NCBI RefSeq assembly: GCF_016863615.1
Contig: NZ_BOPF01000008.1
Location: forward strand, 186,001 to 250,000
Source of the DNA: Virgisporangium aliadipatigenens
Lineage (GTDB): Bacteria; Actinomycetota; Actinomycetes; Mycobacteriales; Micromonosporaceae
Direction of reading: 5' to 3'
DNA: 64,000 nucleotides
Shown here piece after piece: positions 55,453 to 63,657 of the stretch (positions are counted from its first letter, which is position 1; every line of letters begins with the position of its first letter). The notes beneath the pieces are model-generated. The model ran no database searches. It was not told the DNA's origin and saw nothing but the letters and a program-made list of their open reading frames with translations. A program made the translations under genes and the position numbers.

Positions 55453-55746
55453 ATGTTCACTGGTACCGCTGTTTTCGACCTGTTGCTGCCGGGTGACTCC
55501 CGGAATCTGAAAGCCAAGCGCGCCTACGTGCGGCCGATCGTGGCGGCGCTGCGCAAGTTCGAGGTGTCGGTCGCCGAGGTGGGTCATCTGGACCTGCACG
55601 GCCGGTCCGAGATCGGGGTCGCGGTGGTCGCGCCCGACGCGGCCCACGTCGGCACCGTCCTTGACTCGTGTGAACGCCTCATCGCCGGCCGCCCCGAGAC
55701 GGAGCTGCTCTCCGTCAAGCGCCGGCTGTACGGCGACGACGACTGA
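55453..55746 (+). CDS. DUF503 (YlxP-like) protein
   Basis: 97 residues from ATG 55453 after AAGAGGGTGG. FTGTAVFDLLLPGDSRNLKA, KRAYVRPIVAALRKFEVSVA and EVGHLDLHGRSEIGVAVVA are the family pattern of YlxP, a small ferredoxin-like-fold protein next to infB and rbfA in many Gram-positives, probably concerned with ribosome assembly. The gene lies 68 bases after infB. Confidence 0.88.
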   Translation: MFTGTAVFDLLLPGDSRNLKAKRAYVRPIVAALRKFEVSVAEVGHLDLHGRSEIGVAVVAPDAAHVGTVLDSCERLIAGRPETELLSVKRRLYGDDD

Positions 55747-55837
55747 CGCCCACGGCCGCAAGGTATCGCGCTCGCGAGGGCGGGTAATGTCAAAACGTCC
55801 GCCCTTCCGGTGGGCGGAACTGTGGGAGGTGAGGGAG

Positions 55838-56314
55838 ATGTCCGACCCGGCACGGGTGCGTCGCCACGCCGAGCGCGTACGCGAACTTGTCGCGTCCGTC
55901 GTGCGGACCCAGATCAAGGACCCCCGCCTTGGCATGATCACCATTACCGACGCGCGGCTGACGGCCGATCTTCGGGAAGCCACCGTCTTCTACACCGTCC
56001 TCGGGGACGCGCAGGCCGAGGCGGGCACGGCGGCGGCGCTGGAGAGCGCGAAGGGGCTGCTGCGCAGCACCGTCGGCAAGGCCCTCGGCCTGCGACACTC
56101 GCCGAGCCTGACGTTCGTGCTCGACAACGTGCAGGACCAGGCGAAGCACATCGACGAGCTGCTGGCGGCCGCCCGAACCGCCGACGCGGAGGTGCAGCGG
56201 CTCGCGGCGGGCGCGCACTACGCCGGCGACCCGCAGCCGTACAAGGTGGACGACGACGAGGACGAGGAATCGGAGACCGTCGATCTGGATTCGGTCGCGT
56301 CCAGGGACCGCTGA
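55838..56314 (+). CDS. rbfA: 30S ribosome-binding factor A
   Basis: 158 residues from ATG 55838, preceded by GGGAGGTGAGGGAG. The KH-like core has MSDPARVRRHAERVRELVAS, VVRTQIKDPRLGMITITDA and LRHSPSLTFVLDN. It helps process 16S rRNA and assemble 30S subunits under cold stress. The last 25 residues form an acidic tail (DDDEDEESETVDLDS). Confidence 0.96.
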   Translation: MSDPARVRRHAERVRELVASVVRTQIKDPRLGMITITDARLTADLREATVFYTVLGDAQAEAGTAAALESAKGLLRSTVGKALGLRHSPSLTFVLDNVQDQAKHIDELLAAARTADAEVQRLAAGAHYAGDPQPYKVDDDEDEESETVDLDSVASRDR

Positions 56315-56421
56315 CCGGACAACCGATCCATGACCCTGGGGCGGAGTCGGGTGATCTCCCCGGCTCCGTCTCAGGGTGTAATCCCCTTCCGTCGGGGTGA
56401 CCCTATGGTCACAATCGATGG

Positions 56422-56838
56422 ATGGAGGCTGGTGACGGCTCATCCGTGACGGCGGCCGCACCCGCCGACACCCGCACCCGGCTGCTGGTGGCCGGGGCGT
56501 TCGTTCCGATCGCACTGGTGGCCGGTGGACTGCCGTCCTTCTCCCTCGCCGCAAACCTGCTCGTTCTGGGCGTGGGCGGCGCGCTTTTCTGGGCCGGGGT
56601 GACGTACCGGCCGCTCACGGGTCGATCCCCGGCCCGCCGCTGGCCGAAGGGGTCCACCCGGTGGCTCCTGCCGGCCGGGGTGCTCGCCGGCATGGAGGCA
56701 GTCTCCTTCGTGCTCGGTTCCACGCCCGAACATCCCACGCTCTCGCTGCTCGCCGACCCGTGGCTGGAGCGGTACCCGGTGCGCGCGGCGGGGTTCCTGG
56801 GGTGGCTGTTGGCGTTCTGGGGGCTGGTGCGGCGATGA
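56422..56838 (+). CDS. Membrane protein of unknown function
   Basis: 138 residues with four hydrophobic segments (about 22-38, 42-60, 84-100 and 118-135), no signal peptide and no conserved motif I recognise. It is coupled to the next small membrane gene (ATGA overlap), and the pair sits between rbfA and the MATE gene, where actinobacteria often have the DHH phosphodiesterase nrnA. Confidence 0.65.
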   Translation: MEAGDGSSVTAAAPADTRTRLLVAGAFVPIALVAGGLPSFSLAANLLVLGVGGALFWAGVTYRPLTGRSPARRWPKGSTRWLLPAGVLAGMEAVSFVLGSTPEHPTLSLLADPWLERYPVRAAGFLGWLLAFWGLVRR

Positions 56839-57047
56839 CCCGGGTGCTGACGATCGCCGCGTTCCTGGCGGCGCTGGCCTGTCTCGCGATCCTCGAGTGG
56901 CGGGCCCGGCGGCCCGACGCCGACCTGCCGACCTTCGGCGACCTGTGCGGGCACGTGCTGTCGTACCGGGTGGGGCGGCTGCCCGTGGGCCGCATCGCGC
57001 TGCTGGGCTTCTGGTGGTGGGTCGGCTGGCATTTCTTTGCCAGATAG
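56835..57047 (+). CDS. Small membrane protein, DUF6186-like
   Basis: 70 residues: an N-terminal hydrophobic helix (TRVLTIAAFLAALACLAILE), a basic/acidic middle (RRPDADLPTFGDLCGHVLSY) and a second hydrophobic end (RIALLGFWWWVGWHFFAR). The layout resembles the DUF6186 actinobacterial family. Coupled to the preceding membrane gene. Its stop lies inside the first of the two dyads at 57036-57068. Confidence 0.6.
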   Translation: MTRVLTIAAFLAALACLAILEWRARRPDADLPTFGDLCGHVLSYRVGRLPVGRIALLGFWWWVGWHFFAR

Positions 57048-57068
57048 CAGATTTTGCCAGGTAGCAAA
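57036..57068. promoter_or_regulatory. Two tandem TTTGC-N6-GCAAA dyads
   Basis: TTTGCCAGATAGCAGA (57036-57051, one arm position off) and TTTGCCAGGTAGCAAA (57053-57068) repeat 17 bases apart, overlapping the DUF6186-like stop. They look like paired binding sites of a dimeric regulator, well placed to control the 32-codon ORF and MATE gene downstream. No regulator is adjacent. Confidence 0.55.
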
Positions 57069-57256
57069 TTTCTGACACGCGGCTTGCTTCCCAGTGGCCG
57101 GGATGACCGCTCCAAAGGATGGAACGCGGGGCTAGCGTGGAGTGAACAGCGGTCTCCAACCACGTGACCACCACGGTCGGTACCACGAGCCGGTGACCCC
57201 GGTCGGCGCCCTCCGGATCGCAGTATCACCAGCAGCACCGTCAGGGGAGACCTGTC

Positions 57257-57355
57257 ATGTCCGATCGTCCGAAGCCGCAGCCGAAGCCCGAGCAGTCCAC
57301 GCCGGCCGAGCGCGCCCGCGCCGCCCTGCAGATGTCGATGGACCGCCGGGGCTGA
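57257..57355 (+). CDS. 32-codon ORF in front of the MATE gene
   Basis: ATG 57257 follows GGGGAG by 7 bases and encodes MSDRPKPQPKPEQSTPAERA then RAALQMSMDRRG. The product is a Lys/Pro-rich head with a short helix. Its TGA overlaps the CTG that best fits the MATE start (CTGA, 57352-57355), so it may be a leader that feeds ribosomes to the MATE gene, or a real small protein. Confidence 0.45.
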   Translation: MSDRPKPQPKPEQSTPAERARAALQMSMDRRG

Positions 57356-58674
57356 GTCCGCACACCGCATCACCCGAGCTGCCGGGGCTGCGCCGGATCG
57401 CGGCGCTGGCGGTTCCCGCGTTGGTCGTGCTCGCCGCCGAGCCGACCTACGTACTCGTCGACACCGCCGTGGTGGGACACCTCGGCCGGACCGAGTTGGG
57501 CGCGCTCGCACTAGGGGGCGCGGTCCTCACCGTTGCGGCCTGGCTGGGCACCGTGTTCGCCTACGGCACCACCGCGCGTGCGGCCCGTCGCTTCGGGGCG
57601 GGCCAGCGCGCCGCGGCCGTCGCGGAGGGCGTCCAGGGTTCGTGGCTCGCCCTCGCGGCCGGCCTGGTGATCGTTCTTGTCCTGCAGGTCGGTGGACCGC
57701 CGCTGACCCGTCTCATGGCGGGCGGCGAAGCCGGGGTGGCCGAGGCCGCCGCCGACTGGCTGCGCGTCGCGTCGCTGGGCGTTCCCGGGCTGCTGCTCGC
57801 CACCGTCGGCAACGGCTGGATGCGCGGCGTTCAGGACACCCGCCGGCCGCTCTTCTTCGTGCTGGGCGCGTGCGGGCTCTCCGCCCTGCTGTGCCCGCTG
57901 CTGGTGTACCCGTTCGGGCTGGGGCTGGTGGGCTCCGCCGTCGCCAACGCCGTCGCGCAGACCGTCTCCGGTGTGCTCTTCGCGCGGGCGCTGTTCAGCG
58001 AGAAGGTGTCGTTGCGGCCCGATCCGGCGGTGCTGTGGCAGCAGGTGGTGCTCGGGCGCGATCTCGTCGTGCGCGGGGCCGCGATGCAGGGGGCGTTCCT
58101 GGGGGCCACGACCGTTGCGGCCGGGTTCGGCGCGGCGGCCCTCGGCGGGCACCAGATCGCCCTCCAGCTGTGGATGTTCACCGCGTTGGCGCAGGACGCG
58201 GTGGCGATCGCCGCGCAGTCGCTGGTCGGTGCCGAACTGGGCGGCGGACGCGTCGCCGGCGCCAAGGCCGTCGCGCGGCGGGTCGCCGGCGTGGGGCTCG
58301 TGACCGGGTTCGCCTTCGCGGCGGTGATCGGGGCGGGTGCGCCGTTCCTGCCACAGCTGTTCAGTCCCGATCCGCTGGTGCACGCGCAGGCGTGGACGGC
58401 CTGGCCGTGGTTCGCGGCGATGCAGCCGGCCGCCGGTGTGGTGTTCGCGCTCGACGGGGTGCTGCTCGGCGCGGGCGACGCGGTGTTCCTGCGCAACCTG
58501 ACCATCGCCGCGGCGCTCGGCGCCTACCTGCCGGGTGCGCTCGTGGCGCGCTGGCTCGACCTCGGGCTGGGCGGCGTGTGGGCGGCGCTGACGCTGTTCA
58601 TCCTGGTGCGGCTGGTGGCGATGCTGTGGCGGGTGCGTTCCGGGCGGTGGGCGGTGGTCGGCGCCAGCCGGTGA
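57352..58674 (+). CDS. MATE-family efflux protein, DinF-like
   Basis: About 440 residues with twelve membrane helices. AEPTYVLVDTAVVGHLGRTE is the family's opening, and TVGNGWMRGVQDTRRPLFFV and GGHQIALQLWMFTALAQDAV follow; MATE proteins export drugs or metabolites by sodium or proton antiport. The start is uncertain: there is no ATG, GTG or TTG between 57194 and the first helix, so either the non-standard CTG at 57352 or a far upstream GTG (57193 or 57142) is used. In many actinobacteria this gene follows rbfA-nrnA, as in M. tuberculosis Rv2836c. Confidence 0.85.
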   Translation: MSPHTASPELPGLRRIAALAVPALVVLAAEPTYVLVDTAVVGHLGRTELGALALGGAVLTVAAWLGTVFAYGTTARAARRFGAGQRAAAVAEGVQGSWLALAAGLVIVLVLQVGGPPLTRLMAGGEAGVAEAAADWLRVASLGVPGLLLATVGNGWMRGVQDTRRPLFFVLGACGLSALLCPLLVYPFGLGLVGSAVANAVAQTVSGVLFARALFSEKVSLRPDPAVLWQQVVLGRDLVVRGAAMQGAFLGATTVAAGFGAAALGGHQIALQLWMFTALAQDAVAIAAQSLVGAELGGGRVAGAKAVARRVAGVGLVTGFAFAAVIGAGAPFLPQLFSPDPLVHAQAWTAWPWFAAMQPAAGVVFALDGVLLGAGDAVFLRNLTIAAALGAYLPGALVARWLDLGLGGVWAALTLFILVRLVAMLWRVRSGRWAVVGASR

Positions 58675-58699
58675 ACGCCGCATGGCACGCTTATCCCCC

Positions 58700-58743
58700 G
58701 TGAGCACGCAAGGGCGCAGCTTGCGAGCACCGCAGTCGCGAAC
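58700..58743 (+). repeat. 44-nt dispersed repeat, copy C
   Basis: GTGAGCACGC to CAGTCGCGAAC, with the core GCGCAGCTTGCGAGCACCGC. It differs from copy A at only two positions, both T-A swaps. It ends 10 bases before the truB start, so the truB ribosome binding site (AGGAGG) abuts the repeat. Confidence 0.85.
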
Positions 58744-58753
58744 AGGAGGCACG

Positions 58754-59626
58754 GTGGGACGCGGTGGACTGGTCGTGGTGGACAAGCCGGGAGGCATGAC
58801 CTCGCACGACGTGGTGTCGAGAGTGCGCAGGCTGGCGAGGACGCGACGGGTGGGGCACGGCGGCACGCTCGACCCGATGGCCACGGGCGTTCTCGTGCTC
58901 GGGGTCGAGCGGGCGACCCGACTGCTGACCTACATCATCGGTTCCGACAAGTCGTATGCCGCGACGATCCGGCTGGGACAGGCGACGGTGACCGACGACG
59001 CGGAGGGGGAGGTCACCGCCGAGGCGGACGCGAGCGGCGTCGCCGACGAGGCGGTGCGGGCCGGCCTCGCGGCGCTCACCGGCGAGATCGACCAGGTGCC
59101 GAGCGCGGTCAGCGCCATCAAGGTCAACGGACAGCGGGCGTACAAGATGGTGCGTGCGGGCGAGGAGGTCGCGCTGGCCGCCCGCCGGGTCACGGTCTCC
59201 CGGCTCGACGTGCTCGACGTGCGCCGCGCCGGGCCGCACGTCGACGTGGACGTCGACGTCGCCTGCTCCTCGGGTACATACATCCGGGCCATCGCGCGCG
59301 ACCTCGGCTCCGCCCTCGGTGTCGGCGGACACCTGACGTCCCTGCGCCGGACCTCCGTCGGGGCCTTCACGCTCGCCGAGTCGGCCACTTTGGGGGAACT
59401 GGCGGAGCGCGACGACCCCGTCACGCTGACCCTGAGCGAGGCCGCGGCGCGCTTCCTGCCCCGGCGCGACGCGGACGAGTCCGAGGCGAAGACGCTCAGC
59501 CACGGAGGTCCGCTGTCGAGCGTGGGCATCAGCGGGCCCTACGCGGTGTTCGACCCCGACGGGGAGGTGCTGGCCGTGGTCTCCGAACGCGACGGCAAGG
59601 CGCGCCCCGAGATCGTTCTCGTGTAA
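58754..59626 (+). CDS. truB: tRNA pseudouridine(55) synthase
   Basis: 290 residues from GTG 58754 behind AGGAGGCACG. LVVVDKPGGMTSHDVVSRVR, the catalytic Asp40 in VGHGGTLDPMATG, and SGTYIRAIARDLGSALGVGG are the TruB hallmarks. It converts U55 in the T-loop of tRNAs to pseudouridine. The C-terminal ~75 residues fold as the family's PUA-type end. Co-directional with ribF, 10 bases on. Confidence 0.97.
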   Translation: MGRGGLVVVDKPGGMTSHDVVSRVRRLARTRRVGHGGTLDPMATGVLVLGVERATRLLTYIIGSDKSYAATIRLGQATVTDDAEGEVTAEADASGVADEAVRAGLAALTGEIDQVPSAVSAIKVNGQRAYKMVRAGEEVALAARRVTVSRLDVLDVRRAGPHVDVDVDVACSSGTYIRAIARDLGSALGVGGHLTSLRRTSVGAFTLAESATLGELAERDDPVTLTLSEAAARFLPRRDADESEAKTLSHGGPLSSVGISGPYAVFDPDGEVLAVVSERDGKARPEIVLV

Positions 59627-59636
59627 AGGAGTGGGC

Positions 59637-60611
59637 ATGCTGCGGTGGCGGGGGCTGTCGGCCGTTCCGGCCGGGTGGGGCCGTTCGGTGGTGACCATCG
59701 GGGTGTTCGACGGGGTGCACCGCGGGCACCAGCAGATCATCGGGCACGCCGTGAAGCGGGCCACGGAGCAGGGCGTGGCGGCGGTGGTGGTGACGTTCGA
59801 CCCGCATCCGTCGGAGGTGGTGCGGCCCGGCTCGCACCCGGCCGTCCTGACCGAACCGGGCCGCAAGGCCGACCTGGTCGCCGCGCTGGGTGTCGAGGCG
59901 TTGTGCGTCATCCCGTTCACGCTGGACTTCTCGCGGCTGGCGCCGGAGGTGTTCGTGCACGACGTGCTCGTCGACCGGCTGCACGCCAGCACCGTCGTGG
60001 TGGGGGAGAACTTCCGCTTCGGGCACCGGGCCGCGGGCGACGTGACGATGCTGCGCCGGCTCGGCCGCACGTTCGGGTTCGGGGTCGAGGCGGCGGACCT
60101 GGTCAGCGACGAGGCCCTGCTTGCCTCAACAGACGCGGTGTTCTCGTCGACCTACGTGCGTTCGCTGGTGGCGGCGGGGGACATGCCGGCCGCGGCGCGT
60201 GCGCTCGGCCGGCCGCACCGGCTGGAGGGCGTGGTGGTGCGGGGCGACCGGCGCGGCCGCGAACTCGGGTTCCCCACGGCCAACCTGCTGACCGGCCCGT
60301 GGGCGGCCGTCCCGGCCGACGGCGTGTACGCGGGCCGGCTCCTGCGCACCGGCCACGCACCGCTGATGGCGGCGATCAGCGTGGGCACCAATCCGACGTT
60401 CCACGGACAGGAACGACGCGTGGAGGCGTACGCCCTCGATTTCGACGGAGATCTCTACGGCGAACGCGTCGGTCTGGATTTCGTGGCCCGCCTGCGCGAG
60501 CAGCGCGCATACACCGGCATCGAACCGTTGATCGCCCAGATAACGGACGACGTGGCCGCGACCAGGGTGATCCTCGGTGGGCCTGATAAGGTGGAGCCGT
60601 CCACTGGGTGA
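59637..60611 (+). CDS. ribF: Bifunctional riboflavin kinase/FAD synthetase
   Basis: 324 residues from ATG 59637, with AAGGAG 6 bases upstream (59625-59630, overlapping the truB stop). The N-terminal FMN adenylyltransferase domain has VTIGVFDGVHRGHQQIIGHA and the FSSTYVRSLVAAGD segment. The C-terminal riboflavin kinase has RGRELGFPTANL and AAISVGTNPTFHG. Makes FMN and FAD from riboflavin. It lies between truB and rpsO as in many actinobacteria. Confidence 0.96.
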   Translation: MLRWRGLSAVPAGWGRSVVTIGVFDGVHRGHQQIIGHAVKRATEQGVAAVVVTFDPHPSEVVRPGSHPAVLTEPGRKADLVAALGVEALCVIPFTLDFSRLAPEVFVHDVLVDRLHASTVVVGENFRFGHRAAGDVTMLRRLGRTFGFGVEAADLVSDEALLASTDAVFSSTYVRSLVAAGDMPAAARALGRPHRLEGVVVRGDRRGRELGFPTANLLTGPWAAVPADGVYAGRLLRTGHAPLMAAISVGTNPTFHGQERRVEAYALDFDGDLYGERVGLDFVARLREQRAYTGIEPLIAQITDDVAATRVILGGPDKVEPSTG

Positions 60612-60680
60612 GAAACCCGGCCGCACGCCTGCCCGACGCCGCGGGGTGCGGACATTTCAGCAGTAAATCAAAGGGAGATC

Positions 60681-60950
60681 ATGGCGCTCGACTCTGCCCA
60701 GAAGACCGAGATCATGTCGCAGCACAGGACCTCGGAGAACGACACCGGCTCGCCGGAGGTCCAGGTCGCGATGCTGTCCAAGCGCATCCTCGACCTGACC
60801 GAGCACCTGCGCACGCACAAGCACGACCACCACAGCCGCCGCGGCCTGCTGCTGCTCGTCGGCCGCCGCCGCCGGCTGCTCAACTACCTCCAGCGCACCG
60901 ACATCGCGCGTTACCGCGCGCTGATCGAAAAGCTCGGCCTGCGCCGGTAG
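60681..60950 (+). CDS. rpsO: 30S ribosomal protein S15
   Basis: 89 residues, the standard size, from ATG 60681 after [50 protein letters not shown] and [15 protein letters not shown] give the full S15 signature. It binds the 16S central domain. Followed directly by a strong terminator. Confidence 0.98.
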   Translation: MALDSAQKTEIMSQHRTSENDTGSPEVQVAMLSKRILDLTEHLRTHKHDHHSRRGLLLLVGRRRRLLNYLQRTDIARYRALIEKLGLRR

Positions 60951-60959
60951 TGATCACAC

Positions 60960-60991
60960 AAAGGGGAGCGGCGAGGGCGCCGCTCCCCTTT
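60960..60991 (+). terminator. Terminator after rpsO
   Basis: Perfect 14-bp stem (60960-60973 / 60978-60991; AAAGGGGAGCGGCG) with a 4-base loop, then TTTGCTTAAG. It begins 9 bases after the rpsO stop and separates rpsO from pnp. Confidence 0.9.
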
Positions 60992-61018
60992 GCTTAAGTG
61001 TCGGCAAGACGGTCGACA

Positions 61019-61027
61019 CGTACACTT
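61019..61027 (+). promoter_or_regulatory. Candidate -10 region of the pnp promoter
   Basis: CGTACACTT contains TACACT (61021-61026), the same -10 as upstream of rpsB. It lies about 150 bases before pnp, after the rpsO terminator. No good -35 is seen. The leader holds a small hairpin CTTCGATCGAAG near 61104-61120. Confidence 0.35.
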
Positions 61028-61173
61028 GGTGAACATCTGAGCCCGTGGGCGCGTCCTTGCCCCGGTCCTCGGTAGTGGCTTTCGGTTCGACGCGGACCGC
61101 GAGCTTCGATCGAAGACCGGTCGCGGACGGCTCGAGAACACGGGCCTACCCGACCGAAGGAGTTTCAAAGAAC

Positions 61174-63627
61174 ATGACTGAGCAGAACGCGCTCGGCACC
61201 CAGGAATCCCGCGCCGTGATCGACAACGGCGAGCGCGGTACCCGCGAGATCATCTTCTCGACCGGGCGGCTGGCCAAGCAGGCCGCCGGTTCGTGCATCG
61301 CGCAGCTCGGCGACACCGTCGTGCTGTCGGCCACCACGGCCAGCAAGCACCCGAAGGAGCAGTTCGACTTCTTCCCGCTGACGGTCGACGTCGAGGAGCG
61401 GATGTACGCGGCGGGCCGGATCCCCGGCTCGTTCTTCCGCCGCGAGGGCCGGCCCAGCGAGGACGCGATCCTCACCTGCCGCCTCATCGACCGGCCGCTG
61501 CGGCCCAGCTTCGTCAAGGGGCTGCGCAACGAGGTCCAGGTCGTCGAGACGGTTCTCGCGCTCGACCCGCAGCACCCGTACGACGTCGTCGCGATCAACG
61601 CCGCCTCGATGTCGACCAAGCTCTCGGGGCTGCCGTTCAGCGGCCCGGTCGGCGCGACCCGCATGGCCCACGTCGAAGGGCAGTGGGTGGCGTTCCCGAC
61701 CAACGAGGAGCTGGAGAAGGCGACGTTCGACATGGTCGTCGCCGGTCGGGCGCTGCCCGACGGTGAGGTCGCGATCATGATGGTCGAGGCCGAGGCGACC
61801 GAGCACACGATCGAGCTGATCCGCGGCGGCGGCACGGCCCCCACCGAGGACGTCGTGGCGAGCGGCCTGGAGGCGGCGAAGCCGGCGATCCGGGAGCTGT
61901 GCCGGGCGCAGTCGGCGCTGGCCGAGGTCGCGGCGAAGCCGGTCCAGGAGTTCCCGGTCTTCCTCGACTACCAGGACGACGTGTACCAGGCGGTCGCCGA
62001 GGCCGTTCGCGCGGAGGTCGCCGAGGCGCTGACCATCGCCCCCAAGGCGGAGCGCGAGGAGAGGCTCGACGCGATCAAGGAACTGGCCACCGAGCGTCTC
62101 GCGGGCCGGTTCGAGGGGCGCGAGAAGGAGATCGGTGCCGCGCTGCGCTCGGTCACCAAGAACGAGGTGCGCGCCCGCGTGCTCCGCGAGCAGATCCGCA
62201 TCGACGGCCGGGGGCTGCGCGACATCCGGCCGCTGACCGCCGAGGTGGGCGTGCTGCCGCGGGTGCACGGTTCGGCGATCTTCGAGCGCGGCGAGACCCA
62301 GATCATGGGTGTCACCACGCTCAACATGCTGCGCCTGGAGCAGACCCTGGACACCCTGGGCCTGGCCAAGTCCAAGCGCTACATGCACAACTACAACTTC
62401 CCGCCGTACTCGGTCGGTGAGACCGGCCGGGTCGGTGCGCCGAAGCGGCGCGAGATCGGGCACGGGGCGCTCGCCGAGCGTGCGCTGATCCCGGTCCTGC
62501 CGACCCGTGAGGAGTTCCCCTACGCGATCCGGCAGGTGTCGGAGGCGTTCGGCTCCAACGGTTCGACCTCGATGGGGTCGGTCTGCGCGTCGACCATGTC
62601 GCTGCTCGCCTCCGGCGTGCCGCTGAAGGCCTCGGTCGCGGGCATCGCGATGGGGCTCATCTCCGACGAGGTGGACGGCAAGACGGAGTACGTCACGCTG
62701 ACCGACATCCTCGGGGCCGAGGACGCGTTCGGCGACATGGACTTCAAGGTCGCCGGCACCCGTGACTTCGTGACGGCGCTGCAGCTGGACACCAAGCTCG
62801 ACGGCATCCCGTCGGACGTGCTGGCGGCGGCCCTCCAGCAGGCGCACGAGGCGCGGCACGCGATCCTCGACGTGATGGCCGAGGCGATCGCCGAGCCGGC
62901 GTCGATGTCCGACTACGCGCCGCGGGTGACCACGGTGAAGATCCCGGTCGACAAGATCGGTGCGGTGATCGGCCCCAAGGGTCAGATGATCAACGCGATC
63001 CAGGACGAGACCGGCGCCGACATCACCATCGAGGACGACGGCACGATCTACGTCGGCGCCACCGACGGGCCGTCGGCCCAGGCCGCCGTCGAGCGGATCA
63101 ACGCCATCGCCAACCCGACCCTGCCGAAGGTGGGCGACCGGTTCCTCGGCACAGTGGTCAAGACGGCCGCGTTCGGCGCGTTCGTCTCGCTGCTGCCCGG
63201 CCGCGACGGCCTGCTGCACATCTCCAAGGTGGGCGACGGCAAGCGGGTCGAGAAGGTCGAGGACTTCCTCAACGTCGGCGACAAGGTCGAGGTGCAGATC
63301 GCGGACATCGACGCCCGCGGCAAGATCTACCTGGACAAGGTGCGTCCCGACGGTGAGGTGGCCCCGGCCGCCGAGGGCGGCGAGCGCGGTGGCGACCGTG
63401 GCGACCGCGGTCCGCGCGACCGTGGCCCCCGCGACCGTGGTGACCGGGAACGCGGTGAGCGCGGCCCGCGCGGCGACCGTGGCGACCGCGGCCCGCGCCG
63501 TGACGCCGGTGGCGAGGTGCCGCGCGCCGAGGGCGGCACCCGCCCGGAAGGTGAGGGCGGCGGCGAAGGCGGCGAGGGTGGCGAAGGCGGCGGCGAGTTC
63601 CGCCGGCGTCGCAACCGGCACAGCTGA
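61174..63627 (+). CDS. pnp: Polyribonucleotide nucleotidyltransferase (PNPase)
   Basis: 817 residues from ATG 61174, with GAAGGAG upstream. Two RNase PH domains (first with [20 protein letters not shown]-type segments, second with [12 protein letters not shown] and [20 protein letters not shown]), a KH domain ([20 protein letters not shown]) and an S1 domain ([20 protein letters not shown]). The C-terminus adds ~80 residues rich in Arg, Gly, Asp ([10 protein letters not shown] repeats), then Gly/Glu, then Arg. PNPase degrades and in actinobacteria also tails RNA. It has its own leader after the rpsO terminator. Confidence 0.96.
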   Translation: MTEQNALGTQESRAVIDNGERGTREIIFSTGRLAKQAAGSCIAQLGDTVVLSATTASKHPKEQFDFFPLTVDVEERMYAAGRIPGSFFRREGRPSEDAILTCRLIDRPLRPSFVKGLRNEVQVVETVLALDPQHPYDVVAINAASMSTKLSGLPFSGPVGATRMAHVEGQWVAFPTNEELEKATFDMVVAGRALPDGEVAIMMVEAEATEHTIELIRGGGTAPTEDVVASGLEAAKPAIRELCRAQSALAEVAAKPVQEFPVFLDYQDDVYQAVAEAVRAEVAEALTIAPKAEREERLDAIKELATERLAGRFEGREKEIGAALRSVTKNEVRARVLREQIRIDGRGLRDIRPLTAEVGVLPRVHGSAIFERGETQIMGVTTLNMLRLEQTLDTLGLAKSKRYMHNYNFPPYSVGETGRVGAPKRREIGHGALAERALIPVLPTREEFPYAIRQVSEAFGSNGSTSMGSVCASTMSLLASGVPLKASVAGIAMGLISDEVDGKTEYVTLTDILGAEDAFGDMDFKVAGTRDFVTALQLDTKLDGIPSDVLAAALQQAHEARHAILDVMAEAIAEPASMSDYAPRVTTVKIPVDKIGAVIGPKGQMINAIQDETGADITIEDDGTIYVGATDGPSAQAAVERINAIANPTLPKVGDRFLGTVVKTAAFGAFVSLLPGRDGLLHISKVGDGKRVEKVEDFLNVGDKVEVQIADIDARGKIYLDKVRPDGEVAPAAEGGERGGDRGDRGPRDRGPRDRGDRERGERGPRGDRGDRGPRRDAGGEVPRAEGGTRPEGEGGGEGGEGGEGGGEFRRRRNRHS

Positions 63628-63657
63628 TCCTTCGACACCCCCGAGGAACGCGCTACA

